In this document: in pieces, positions 25,801-39,000 of the stretch
Position numbering within the stretch: the stretch's first letter is position 1
Layout of the letters: each line of letters opens with the position of its first letter
Source of the DNA: Chionis minor
Taxonomy: Eukaryota; Chordata; Aves; Charadriiformes; Chionididae
Assembly: GCA_013398295.1 (NCBI GenBank)
Contig: VZSF01007805.1
Coordinates: 1,174,333-1,238,332 of the forward strand
DNA: 64,000 nt
Direction: 5' to 3'
Translations under genes and position numbers: made by a program
Notes under the pieces: generated by a model
Seen by the model: the letters and a program-made list of their open reading frames with translations, nothing else
Told to the model about the DNA's origin: nothing
The model's database searches: none

Positions 25801-28800
25801 AGACTTTGCAAACAAGCTAAGTATGAGCACGTGCGTGCATGTACAGACTTCATTGTCATAGTTTCTTACTATTAACTTCTCTGATCGCTCCCTTTGACGC
25901 ACACACAATGGAGAGAAAGAAGAGAATATTTCATATATGAAATTCCACAGATCTCTCAGCAGCCTGAGGTGATATGCTGGGTTTCTCTGGCTGTTTTCCC
26001 CATTTTTTTGGCTTTGTAACAAACAGAGTGACTATCATGAAATGATCATATATGCACACATATAAAATTGTTTGGGTAATAAAATTATTTAGCTTACATA
26101 AAAGAGAAAATTAGACCAGACCCTTTCAACATGTGAGAGGCATCAGCAGATTTTGCCTACAGAAGCAACATCTGTTGCTTAAAATTTAAGATTATAAGAA
26201 CGCATCTTTAAGGCATCCTTGTGATTATCTCAAGTAAAGTACTTTGAGCACAGCACACTATATATGGTTCTTAAAAAGGATCAGTCTTCCAATTTAAGGA
26301 CCTTTCCACTTCTTTTTTAAATATTGCCTTTCCTTTTACAGCATTTAGAAGTCCTCTATACTTTTCTCTGACTTGAACTGCAGAGTTTTGAGGCTGCTGA
26401 TTCAAAAAAAAAAGTATTGCTATTTCTAAAGGTAGAAGTGGAAGAAAGGAACTTTAAGAAAGTGGTTTCCCCTAAGAACACGTACATTAAATATGTTCCC
26501 CCATTCTGGCATTTTGTTGGCTGTTAACAGGCAATCAGAAGCCATTTAAAGGTATTCTTCTTGCAGCGTTTAAGTTTTGCAGGATTTTTAATAAATACAT
26601 TTCACATATGCAGCAGGTTTTAGGACCCTGTTCATAATGGGATTTACGACGGATGGACCTTGCAACATCTCCTGGACTTTGCCGTGTGGCCTGGCAGACC
26701 CTTGGCTCTGCTAAGGCTCTGTCAGTGGGTACAATATTAGCAGGGACTGCTACAGGACATGGCTCAAAAATCTAAGTTTGGATTAATAGCCAAATAGTGT
26801 GAGAGACTGAATGATGGTGGAGACTTTGTGAGGCCATGAGGCCGAGGAGAAAGATGGAGCACAGGTGGACGTGGGTGAGAGCTCTGCTTTTCTCCTGCCC
26901 TCCTGGGGCAGAAATGTGGTCCTGGACTAAAGAGATAGAAGAAAATAGAGAGAGTAATGCTTATTTAGTGATTTCAGTGCCTTTGCAGAGGAACTCCTAA
27001 TGTTTTGAGTGTAAACTTGAAACTATTTTTCTTTTGGTTGAGCTTATTACACTCTTCATTGGTGTTTACTTTCACTTCAGCCAAGGTGGAGCGTCACTGG
27101 TCTGCCGGTTTTGTCTCCTTGTTAGGAGACGGTAATGGTGGTGATGGTCATGATACCAGCTATTTTTACTCTACGGGTAATGTTTTGGCTTCTTTGTATC
27201 CAAAATACTTTGGTATTTTTAGCATATCTTCAGTGAGACTGGCATCCTACCATAGCAGTGGCGTGCTTTAAGGCTGCAGTCAGAGGTGGTAATGACAGCC
27301 CTGAAGTTCAATGACATGTTTTGAAAAGCTCTTAGGGATGTTAGCGTGCATTCTCTAAAAAGCCAAATACCAACTTAAAAAAAGAAAAAAAAGTGCACGC
27401 TACTAAGAAGAGTATGAATTACTGTCTTATTTCTGCTTAAACAAAGCACAAAAGGTAGAGCCATGGGTTCTCCTGCTGCTTAACTTAGCTGATAGCTGTG
27501 AACAGAAGCATTTCAATTGCGCTGCTCGTTTGAATCTAGGTTAACGTTTCCTAAGAAGTTCTTAAAATCCTCTCCTGTTTAATTTTAATTACACCTGAAC
27601 AGGAGAGGTAGACCAAGCCACCTGGAGTAACGGGCTCAGCACTTCACCTACAGCCAGGGTAGCCACCATCCTGATGCTACCCGTCACGTCGCCAGAGCCC
27701 AGCAGGCCAATGCCACAGGAGTCAGAGAGGAACTGATGGTGCCAGTGGCTTCTCAGAGGTCCGTTACCTCCTTGTGAGAAGGCACCAGGTTTGGTTGGAC
27801 ATGGCCAAGCAACAGCAATGCAGGTGTGGTGCGCTGGCTACAGGATCTCGACAGTGGTGCCTCTTAATGCAGTTTTGGATTAAGGAGGTTTCTGGCAAGG
27901 ATGTGCTTGAGAAGGGAGTCAGTGGTCCGAGCCAAACACTTGACCGCTCTTGTAGTCTCTAAAATTTGCTTTTAAAAAGTGCAACCCCAACTCCAAGCGG
28001 GGCCAGAGGCCAGGGAGCAGATGGTGGAGCCTTTTTGGTAATGCACACCTTCAGCTTTGTCCAGCCCGTTGTCTAGCAACCTCCTCAGGTTTAGAATATA
28101 AATGTCTTATTCTCCCATTGGTTTGCCTTCCTAAGAAGATAACCAGCTGTATTCCGGCCCCTCTGGGGTGCCTTGGCTGGCCGGTTCAAAATAGGGTCTG
28201 GGGGGTAACAAAGGTATGGATGACTGTGGTGGTGTCTGCATCTGAGAGAGATCAGTCGTTTGGCAGGCTGGAGATAATGCACGCGGCTATTAGCTGCCTG
28301 ATAGAGTTTCATGGGACTCTTATTTCAGTCCATTTCGATGTCAGGAAGGCAGACGCTTTCAATAAAAAGAGTGCTCATAGATTTTATTGGGGCATTCAAA
28401 TGCTTCCAGTTCCCAGCTGTCATCAGCTCCACTTTAGTCATATAGTTGTCACTTTATCCCCCTGTCTGCGACAGGTCTTGAGAGAAGAAAGATACCGATT
28501 TGCTGAGCTTTAATGAAAAGGAGACTCGCTCACCTTTCCAGACGCTTTCAGTTTTACTCACATGAATGAATCCTACTGAAGGAAAATAAAGCCTATCTTT
28601 ACACAGTTACATCCTAAATTAATACGTCGCTTTTCTTTCAGATACATCTGAGGAGGTCTGATATGCTATGAGGGACGGGATTTTCCAAAGCCACCCCGGA
28701 GCGGTTCAAAACCAGTCCCTGAGTCTGTACAGAAATGAAAGCCTGTACATTTTAGGAAAGCGTAGCTTCTTCCTGGTATCTGCTGGGGCAGAGCTGATCT

Positions 28801-30429
28801 CTGACACCGTCGGCAAGGCCACAAGGGTTATTTGTCAGTCTTTTATTAGGAACTATTTATCTGCGAAATTTCATCATTCAGCTTTATCAGCACCCAAACG
28901 TTGCCACCTCGTCATCAGCTTCTTCACCAGGGATATCCTTCTCGACAACACAGTTTTTTCCAACTTAAATTTGACTTTTTTGTTTACGTAGCAATGGCTA
29001 CACAAGTTCTCATGGCATTGACTTGGAAAAGATTAAGTAATTGGCAAAATCTCAGTCTGTTAATGAAAAAAACAACATTTAAAAACATTTCTCTTTGTAC
29101 CTTCAGAAGAATATTGCTATTTACTTAAAGTCCCACTGCTTAACCGCTCCTAAATATTTGCCAGTCTCCTAATAAGAAGCCTCTTCAAGTCAATGCAAGC
29201 TCTAGTCCCATCCTCTTGAACTAGCTTTTACTTTTTGTAGAAGGCCGGGGAAAAGGACTCAGGTTCAGCGCTGTGTGCTTTGCAGCTCCTGAGCAAAACA
29301 AGCCGAGCTGAAAACAAAAGCTCGGCTTTGGCTCTTACTCCACTGGCTCAAGTTAGTTCCAGCCAGATCCTTAATGTTATTTTATCTGCAGGGTTTTTTT
29401 CTTTTTTTTTCCGGGTTTTTTTTTTTTTTTTTTTTTTTTTTGGTGATCAATGCCAACTCTGTTGGGCAAATACAGGATGCATAGGGATTAAAAAAAATCC
29501 AGCTGCCAACAAGAAAAAGTGCTTTGTAACCACAGTTTGGAATGGAAACAATTTTCTAAGATACAGATCAAACTGTGTTTATAGACTCAACTATTGGCAG
29601 CTTTTCACCGAGCTATTTCCTGTGTGCCTATTGCATAGAGGAATAATCTAAATGCTTAAACTAACATTTAAAACCATACAGAACATGAAGAAAATACCAT
29701 GTGAAGCAGCACAGAAAACACAATGATGTTGAATTTTCTTTTGTTTCCATAGCTAACGCTCATGGGAGAGGGCAGTTCTGCACGCTGAATGTCAGTACCC
29801 CAGTTCTTTGCAGGATTTGGTCCTTGCTCTGGCTAGTACGTCCTTTCTACTAATATTGTTTTATTGCTAAAAGGAAATACCCAAGTAACAAAAATGTCCA
29901 AAAATGCTGCCTAAATAAGAGGAACTTGGTAAAAATTACATACAATTACTTTAAGTGCAGTAAGTTGTTATTCAGGAGGGAACTAATGCAGACAATGGGT
30001 AGACAGGAGGAATCTGATTTCCCTTTAGAACAGGTGAGAAATCTACAGCTATGAGGATTACGGTCGAGGTAGGTGTAGACTTCTTTTGTTTGCTCAGTTT
30101 GAAATGGCTGCAACAACTTTTTCTTGCAGAAAAAGCCTAGAGTTCATCTCCCAGCTGTTTTGAATCCTTGTAGTGCTTTATAATGGGGCAGAGCCCCTCT
30201 CCCAGGTTCCAAATGCGTGCCCTTTACTTTAGGTACGTGTTTGCTGGTGGCACAGCTCACCTCCTGATAGCATCAGTAAGGTCAGCAGTCGAGCTGGGGT
30301 GCCCATGCAGAATTTTACTGCTGGTAAACTTTATCATTGGTGCTCTGCTCGGCTGGAGTTCACTCCTATCCAAGCCATGTCGTGGATGGCGGCTCCGATA
30401 TGAGGAAAGGATTAGAGTCAGGAGAGTAA
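22856..30429. other. Intergenic sequence without recognisable gene
   Basis: No coding exon, RNA gene or intact repeat is recognised. A 26-base poly(T) run lies at 29416-29441. Open frames are short and lack family features. Confidence 0.55.
29416..29441. repeat. Poly(T) tract, 26 bases
   Basis: An uninterrupted T-run, preceded by a shorter T-run at about 29394-29410. Confidence 0.95.
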
Positions 30430-30600
30430 CTTAGGTTGGACAGGACCTGGAGGTCCCCTGCTCAGCCCCAGTGCAGAGCAGGAGCCAGGCAGGTGAGCTT
30501 GCCCAGGGCCAGCCAAGGTTTCAGTGTCTCCAGATGGAGTTTCCATAGCTTATCTGGGCAACCTATTTCAACGTCTGACTATGAGATGAACAAAAAAATG
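30430..30600 (-). mobile_element. Old CR1 LINE fragment (antisense)
   Basis: Read on the + strand it has the antisense CR1 order: GGTTGGACAGGACCTGGAGG, then a middle portion with Gln/Pro-rich noise, then GTCTCCAGATGGAGTTTCC and CTGGGCAACCTATTTCAACG. Divergence is high, so this is an ancient copy. Confidence 0.55.
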
Positions 30601-32029
30601 CCATCAAATATGTTTATACCTTTCTTCTTTGACAGTATCCTTATAGATCAGGATCATGGTTCTGGAAGATGTAGTAAAAGGCTTAGCTTTACACACTGAT
30701 TCCAGCTTGAAAATCAAGGTTTTTGCTGGGGATGAATCAAACACCTAAGATCAGTTTAGAGGAGGCAGCACTGGGCTTTTCCTTTACTTGGGCCCATAGG
30801 TAATGCAGAGGATGTAATTGTGAATTATCTGCTGGAGGGAGATGCACTAATTGTGCACAGCGAGTGCACTGCCAGAGAAGTACTGATAGTTTTGGTTTTA
30901 CGCATTTCTCGCGTGCCACTTGGCCTGAGATGCTGTTCCCAGCCCGGCCCGCAGGCGCTGCGACGTGCCTGTCAGAGGGGGCAGGATCTGACCCCTGCAG
31001 GGAGAGAGGACTCGCGGCTCCTCACCTGCGCAGCATGGAGCATCGGCTCCTCCCAGCCAGCTGCTGTCTCGTCTGTCAGTTTTCCCCAACCAAAACCATT
31101 CTGGAATGGTTTTACATCTTGTTCTGAAACTCGTACACAGATATTTCCCAATATGTGTTCTTAAAGGAATGCAAATGGTTTCAAAAGACAGGGTGGCAAA
31201 ATGGCATTTCAAGTTGTTGCAACATGACACATGATGACTATCATGAGTTTTATCTGACATTCAGAGAAACCATACCTACTTTCTAATTTTTTTTTTTTTA
31301 CATTGTATATTTACAGATATTACTGAGCTACCACTCTTGGTGCTTCACATATAAAGATTCAAAAATAAAGTATTTTTGAAGAACAAAATTAGAGTAAGTT
31401 TCAAATGCTCAAATAATTAAATCCCCCCCCCCCAAATTTGGTAAGAGAGGTAATCTGCGAATATGTGTGATGTTCACAAGCGGCAGTTGTTTCCTCCAGA
31501 GCTGGGCGAGCACCTCCTTCAGCCCAGTATTTGGGGGGTTGTTTTGTACTGAGGTGGTGCTGTGCTTGGCATGCAGAACGTGTGGAATTCCTGCCTGCTC
31601 CCAGCTGCCTCCGGTGGGGAGGCGACATCCAACCCACCGTCCAACGCCGTGGCTCCTCCACTCTCGCCCACCGCAAGACGGGTGCGTGGCAGGTCCTTTG
31701 TAAGGAGTGTCACGTAAGGAAGATGTGAGGAAGCTGCAAAATACACTCCTCAAGTTGCTGACAATGAAACGTAGACCCATGAAGGCATTAAGCGATGAAA
31801 GCTGCCTCAGGATTTTATCTTGGGAAGAAATCAATGACGTACCATCTCCCGATGTGGGTTTTGGAGGGCTGTGTTCTTGCTAATGGAACTAATGCACCAC
31901 GTAGCTGAGCAACACCAAAAACCAAATTTTTGCCTGCTTCAGCAGCCTCAGTACATTGTTTGCTCTGTCCTAAGGCCGCCTGTTTTTTACCTGTGTGGAA
32001 TTGTGATGGGAAAACTGCAGGCTACTACC
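30601..32029. other. Intergenic sequence upstream of SYDE2
   Basis: No gene is recognised. A run of 11 C lies at 31423-31433. Open frames on both strands around 31.4-31.8 kb overlap each other and have no family features. Confidence 0.55.
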
Positions 32030-33075
32030 ACCACGGCCAACTTCATCCCGGCTTGGCCGGCGTTGCTCTGCCGAGGAGCGCGGGAAGGCAGCTCCCCACA
32101 CCGCCAGGCTGCAGGGAAACCGGGGGAAAACCTGCCGGGAAGCAAAAACTGCCACGCGCACAGCCTGAAGCCGGAGGGGAAAAATAAGTTTGCAGCCTAC
32201 GGATCTGTTTGGGCGGGGAGGGGGGAGCGAGGGGAATCAACATCAAGGGAAAAGAAGCGCGTAAAAAAATATTCTGTGAATCTTTTGGTCTTTGGCAAGG
32301 AACGTTACGCGCGTGGCTGACGGAGAAGACAACACTCCGCCGTGCGGCGGGAAACACTCCGGGTACCGACGGGGGGACGGACCCCGGGGCCGGGCTGCCC
32401 GGGCCACCTCGGGCGGGCACAAGCGGCGCCCCTCGCCCTGCGCCGCCGGGCCGGGGGCGATACCCCCTCCCCGCTCCACCGGCCGGCGGGAGCGGCGGCC
32501 CCGTCGAGCNGGCCGAGCCGCTGCGCAGGACGCTCTCCAGGCTGCGGCGCAGGAGGTCCCAGCGAGGGGCGGCGGGCGCCGGGCACCGCCACGGCGAGGG
32601 CTGCGCCCCGCAGGGTAAGTGCCCGCACCGCGGCGCTCCGGCCGCGTTCCGCCTGGGGACACCCCCCCACCCGGGGGTTTCCCGCAGGGCGAGGGGTGCG
32701 GTGGGCGCCGGGAGTGCGGGGAGCCGATGGCGACGGGGCTTTTCCTCTCTTCCCCCCCCCCCTTTTCCCCCTTCCCCCGGGGCCGCGCTTCTTCCATCGC
32801 GGCGTGGAAGCGGCTTTTCCACGTGCTGGGAACGGGCTTCCCGCTGGCAGGCGGCGGGTTTTGAACGCCCCTTTAAAAGCGGGGGAGAAGGCTGCGCGAG
32901 TGGGTGGGATGGCGCTGTAAGGAAAAAAAAGAAGAATTAAAAATGAGTTTTTTCACCTCTCTGAAAGCCCCCGGTTCTCCCCCCTCCCCGGCCCCGAGGC
33001 TGCGTGCGGGGCTGGAGCCGGCGCTCGCCGTCCCGGCTGCGGGCTGGCGCCGGGCTCCTCCTCGCCCGCTGTTTT
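32030..33075. promoter_or_regulatory. SYDE2: CpG island promoter of SYDE2
   Basis: A sharp rise in GC and CpG from about 32.03 kb with a fall after about 33.08 kb. It contains the presumed 5' UTR, the first coding exon and the start of intron 1. Long open frames on both strands here (for example 32043-32822 minus) come from base composition. Confidence 0.75.
32509..32614 (+). CDS. SYDE2: SYDE2 exon 1, start codon masked by N
   Basis: The reading frame gives [15 protein letters not shown] right after the codon C-N-G at 32509-32511. SYDE proteins begin with Met-Ala-Glu-Pro-Leu, so the initiator belongs at that codon. The frame is open to the left of it to at least 32209 but contains no ATG. 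The donor is CAGG|GTAAGT at 32615, and the exon leaves in phase 1. Confidence 0.85.
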
Positions 33076-36000
33076 AAGCCCCTCGCCCGTGTTTAAAAAC
33101 TAACTTTATTTTCGTTGGTCAGCGGCAGCTTGTACAAACTGTAAATAAAACAAAAACGGAGCCCTAAAACACACAGGGTTTTCGATGGAGCTGCCGGTAC
33201 GCGGGGAAGTTAAGTAGGCTGGTTACCTTCGGAAAACTTTTGGGCTTTTTCCCCCCCCAAGATCTTGTGTAACCTTCAAATTTGTTGTGATCAGAGATCA
33301 GGCACTTCAGCACGTCTAAATTTAGGTCTTGAACCAATCCTCAGCAGTAACATCGTCGCATCCGTAATTACACTTCTTCTCGGCAATAGAAATTCCTCAT
33401 TAAAATAAGAGAGTCTTGAATTTAGACCACTACTTTGTGTGAATCCCGCGTGTTTTCTCACCATATGACTGTTTTTCGTTCCTTGGCTTTTGTTTGCTCC
33501 TTGGTTGTGCTTTTTTTTTTAATGGTGCACTTGAAAGCTTACAAATCAATTCTTAGTCTTGCTGCTGTTCTGTTTAAATAGAGAATTACTCTATTTCTCA
33601 GTTTTGCGAGGAAACTTAATGAAAAAAAATCTGTTTAAGTAGCTGCTATTATAATCAGAAGAACCCTGAATTGTTCTGATCCATATATGGAGAGACTGGA
33701 AAAAGCTCTTCCCCTCCTCAGTTCTATCTGAAAAGCAGCACACAGTGTCATATTGAAATATTTTATACGCCTACATAATAGGCACGATATCAATTTTGAC
33801 CTCCGTTAAGCTGCAACAATGAGGCTCTGGTTTCTGAGTATACATGTGTTGTTACTATAACACTTAAATTTAAATAGTGCTTTATTTAATTATTATTTTT
33901 TTTAGATAGAGCGGAAGGTGAAGGGAATACCTGACTTGATTTTTCTTTTCTTTATTTAGCACCATGTTGAAGCCTCTTGGGAAGGAGCCATTGTCTTGTT
34001 CTGTATTTGTGTGGAGGCCTAATGTGCAGAGGTTTAATATATGTTTTGAGAACATATTAAATGTATTAGAGTACTAATTGAGAGTAGACGAGGTTCTTCT
34101 GAATGAACCTTTGCTCTGGAACCAAAAGTATGTGCCTGACCTGTATATCTGGGAAAGCTTTGTATTTATTTAAAATTGGCTCGTTACTGTAACAGCTAAC
34201 GAGGTTGAAAACTTGCTCTGTGATACTGAACCGCTGGTTGTGCAGATACTTGCATGTGAAACAGTTTGTTACTAAAATAAACACAGGCGTAAGGGCTTTT
34301 AGGACCAGGGCCAAGTTCGAATAAAGGGGAGGCAGCGCTTGCAAATACTGCTCTCCGTTGCAAAAACTGCACTTGGAAGATTTACATGGAAGCGTACTGT
34401 CTGGATGAGATTCAGTGAGCATTTACGATCAATGACTTCTGGCAGCGCGTTGGCTAGTTGGGAGACGGGGTAGTTTTGGATCCGTGTGGTAGGCGGCGTG
34501 TCCCTGCAAGCAGTGGGGTTATTGGAGTGCGCCGGAGCTGCTTGGTTGTTAATGTTTCTGTGGTGAGCTTTTGCAGATGGTTTGTTGCTGAAGGTACCCG
34601 GATGGGTGCTGAAAACAAAGCGGAGGTTGCTCGGCGCGGTTTGCTGCCGCCGGGACGCAGGGGCGACACCAGCTGTGTCTCTGGGTGGATATTTAGGCAC
34701 GCCGTACTTTTTAGGAGCCCGCTGTTTTGGGGCATTGTAGGCTGTCTGAACCAGCGGGGAAGGGCGCCTGTGTTTCTACAGCCGAGGCAGGCAGGAATGG
34801 ATTTTCTTTTTTTTTTTTTTTTTTTGGTGGAAATACAGCTCTCGGATGCTCCAGCTATTTACGTTACTGGAGCAGGGACCGCTCTTTGGGCTGCCCATGC
34901 AGGAGCGGAGGGCTTGGAGGTGGTCATCACCAGCAGGAGGGTGCTTGCCAAAGAAGTCCCCGGTCCAGGTGGACTTCTTGGAAACATAGCCCTGTGCCCA
35001 CTGTGGCTTAGTTCCCTGTCCTTTTGGTTAGTTCTTACTCGAAAAAGTAGTGAAATTGTGTAAAGGGGAACCTTTACAATGGCACGCTTACATTTCCAGG
35101 CTACGGGTGGGGGAAGGAATACGGTTGCTGCCAAATGCCTGAAACTTTGCCAGAGATCTGCCTCCTCAGCCCTGCTTTCACGTTTGCCTCGGATCCCGCT
35201 AATTGACCGGCTTAGCCCCCAGTGCAGCAAAGCACTTCAGTGGAGGTGTGTGCACAGGCTTCCAAACGAGCACGGTTAATTTTGTTCGTTCTTTGAACCA
35301 AGTTAATTCCTCAAATCACAAACGGTATTCATATTGCGGTTTAGGTAAATGATTAAACCTCACTTTAAAAAAAATAAACAAATCACCAAATAATGACTCT
35401 TTCATCAAATGAAATGGTGGTGTTTGAGATCTTATCGAGCATCTCTTCTGTCATTAATGTAGACACCTAAAAAGAGGGTCGAAGGGAAGGTGTTGGAAGT
35501 GACGGTCTTTTTCCTGCCTCCTGTGAACTTAGCTGGATTTACGGAGCTGTTCCTTGAGTCCTCCAGAGAGGTGTCGGTATTTTAACGTCTGTTGTTGGTG
35601 TGTAAATAACTTTTTGCTGAGAATAATACCAACCAGTATCAAATAGCTGCTCCCATCTGGAATTTCCAGTTGCTGAGGGCTTCGCATGAAAACCAGTTGT
35701 CTGTTTTATGAGAACCCAGTTATCCCGATTCAGTCCTAGTGGCTGAGCAAACCCTGTCTGGGTTGTCCTCCTCCGCAGAGGGGTGTGAGGGTTATCTGAC
35801 CTCTGTTTGCGCTTTTTAATTGGGATGTATTTGCAGCTTTCCTTCCAGCCCTAGCGAAGGGGATGATGCTTGCTCGGGGGTGAGGTGCTTGCTCTGTGTG
35901 TTGTCCCACTTTCCCGGATGGGATGCCAGAGGGGCACGGCACTGCCGCGAAGTGGGCTGCTTGGACCTGCTCTGACAAGGGGCTTAAGCTCCGGTGGCTT

Positions 36001-39000
36001 TTTCTATCCATAATTCAATGTTTGGCCGTTGCTTTAAAGAAACTGTGTCAAGTTTTGGGAGCAGTCAGTGGAATTTGATGAGGTGTTGCATGAAATTTTT
36101 GTTGTGTAATGAGATAGTTAAAAACTTTTCTACGTTTCTTCTTCTTCCTTCCCTCCTTTCATGATGGTGTGTTTTGTTTTATTCCCCACGAATCAGGGGG
36201 TGCTTCTGTCTTAATTATAGGATAAAGCTGGCAAAGACAGTCCTTTCTGAAGGTTTCTGTGCAAGGGATATCCTCACCTTTATTTATGTGTAAATCTAGA
36301 AGTGAATCTATGTGGGGGTTTTGTAGCTGTTTTAGTGCGTTACACCAAAAGCAGAGGCTATTTCTTCATTGGGGTTAAGTAAACTGGAAAAATAGTATGC
36401 AGCAACTTTTCAAACTAATTGTACCTGAACTTGGCAGAAAAAAAGCAGCAGTTTCTATGTAAGTATGCGTGACCTTTCAGCAGAGCTATCTCACTGCCAT
36501 TTATCTAAATTACATGGTGTTAAAAATACAGCCAAACAAGTCTGACTCTTTATTAATTATGTACACATTCTACTTTGACAGGCTGAAACCTAATTTTTAT
36601 GATCGCATCAACTTATCTTTTGTCCTTTTGGATGAGGTGTAATGCAGATGTCGTACAACAGCGTTATGTGTTCATCTGTCAAAAGCAAAACAATATTCTA
36701 AATGTTTGTCTTTCCCTCTCTTTTTGCCTTTCTTTTTGGGAACAGATTTAATAGAAAATGTTTACATAGCTTCGAGAAGCAGGAAGGAGCCCAAGTCCCC
36801 CCAGGCCAGCGAGGTGCCCGAGCACCGGCCGCAGATGAACAGCATCACCGTTTCGAAGAAACGCAGCTGGCTGCAGCAGAGCACGCACCGACCTCCTCCT
36901 CCTCCTCCTCCTCCTCTGGAAGAAGAAAACCCCTGGAAGGAAACGCATGGGGCTGTTATCCCGGTACCCAAATCTCCCATCCCACTGTCTGAACCCGCAG
37001 TGCCGTGGGCTCCTGGCACGTCACCAGTGGGGAGGGAGCGCCCGGCGCGAAGCTGTGCTCCCGTGGGCGCCCTGCCGAGCACCCCAAGCCCTGCCGCACC
37101 AAGGAGGGCTGCTTTGGACTTCGGTGAGGATAACGATGCTGATGATGAAGGAGAAATATGGTACAACCCAATCCCTGAAGACGAAGAGCCCGACTTGCCG
37201 AGGGTTCGCCTTTCTGCTGCGAATAGCCCTGTTGCTGTGGGCTCCCTGGCGGTTCGGAACAAAACCCCACTTGGGGGCGACTCGGGGACGGCTGCGGGTC
37301 CCCACGAGGGTCCCCCACGCTCCATGGAGAGCATGGGGGACAGTCGGATGGCTCAGCCCAGCGAAGCGACTCAGGCCGATGCCATGCATCCTGGGGAGCA
37401 CGTGCAGCAGCACCGGCAGAGGTTTTCCGGCAAGGCAGCCGGTGTGCCAGCAGTGGAGGACAATCCTGCCTTGAAGTGCCCTTCAACAGGTAAGAGGGTT
37501 CAGGAACATAAAAGCGTGATGTCCTCTGTTTTCTTTTAGAGGAATAATAAACCATTCTTCTTTCCTCTTTCCCCTCCTTTCACCTTTATCAAGCAAACTT
37601 TCAATGGAAACGCATGTCAAGTTCATTTAAAAAAAAAAAAAAAATTATTCAAATGGTGAGGCTGATGCCTACTAAATGTAGAGCTGTGCAGTGGTTTCTC
37701 GCTCAGTTCTTCCATGGCGTGTCCAGCTGTGGTTGTCCACTGTGCTCTTTGGCCCCCACCTTGCTGAAGACCAAGGTTTTACGTAGCGAGCTCGCTGAAG
37801 CCTGGTAGCGTGAGGAGAGGCTGGGTTTCCTTTGTTAGCTAGTGTCTAACCCTGGCCTTGGATTCCAGCCTCAGACCTTCTTAATGTCTGCAGCAGTTTC
37901 TTTAACTTGCTGCCTGGGACTTCTTTTTAATAAAGACTTTTTGGAAGACCGTGTAAACGCTATTCATCTCATCGCTTTCTGTAATTGCTGTCTTGTTGAC
38001 TGTCTCGGGCTAATCTAATGGAGTGGAGAGGAGTGGTTTTCACTTTCAGAAGCCAGGCGCTTTGTTCCTTGTTATCTTTGGCGGAGTGTTGGATAGTCTC
38101 ATTTCCATAATTCCATTAGTGTGTGTGAATTCAGCATCTTGTTAAAGATTTTTCCCGGTCTGTTAAAAAAAGCCAAACAAAAATAAAACCACACCAAACA
38201 AAAGTAAGCAGAAAAAAAACCAACCCAGCCCTTTCCAAAAAGGTATTATTTTTAATTACTGATGTGTCTTGCATTATCTTGACCTTAACTCTAGTATCCT
38301 GTTGAGCGCTGGAAAGTTAGTGTAAAGTTCATGAGGCAGGGAATTCCAGGTTGCCCTTTTTTTCCGAAAGTTCATGCTTTCTTTGCGCTGACATTTAAGA
38401 GCCTGTATTTCTGCCCGGCTCAACAGAGAGGTCCCAGGTGGGCATCACCCTGGAGGAGCCCCCTCCGGGGCACCAGCATCCAGCCTCTTTGTCCCAGCTG
38501 TGCCATGTCCCGGCGTGCTGGGAGTTGCTGTGCCCAGATTCCCAGTGCGGAGATTGCTTCTGGGAATGGGGCTTGTTTTCAAAGGCACCAAAGCAACCAC
38601 TGTAAACAGCGGAAGAAAAAACAGTCGGTCTCGTCTTCTGGGAGCTCACATTTAGTTCTTTTTGTGGAAATGCTGTAGATACGAGTGTATTTTTAGTTGC
38701 AAAGTATGTTAAAATTATTGGGCATTTATTTAGAAATAGCTCACTTCATAGCTGCGTTAAATAGTTAGACCAATTGTATTTGCTTGCAAGATAGATGAAA
38801 TATCATGTTCTTAAGTAGATTTTTTTTTTTCGTCATTGGAGCCCTAGGTGCTTTGGAGAGGTCAGTAGGCATGGTTATTTAGGAAAGCCATGGGTATGTC
38901 CTGCAAACTGTTTCACTGCCACTTAGGTGATTAATCTCTCAATATATAGGTGACTTTTTAAAAAAAATCCTTTAGGTAAGAAGAAGAAAGTCAAAATTGT

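Noticed and set aside
32209..32508. In-frame upstream extension of SYDE2 exon 1
   Set aside because: It has no ATG and no similarity to SYDE N-termini. The family start fits at 32509.
32043..32822. 259-codon minus-strand open frame in the SYDE2 CpG island
   Set aside because: Composition artefact antisense to SYDE2 exon 1; no family features and an N inside.
34458..35063. 201-codon + strand open frame in SYDE2 intron 1
   Set aside because: It includes a poly(T)-encoded Phe run, has no recognisable domain, and overlaps other open frames on both strands.
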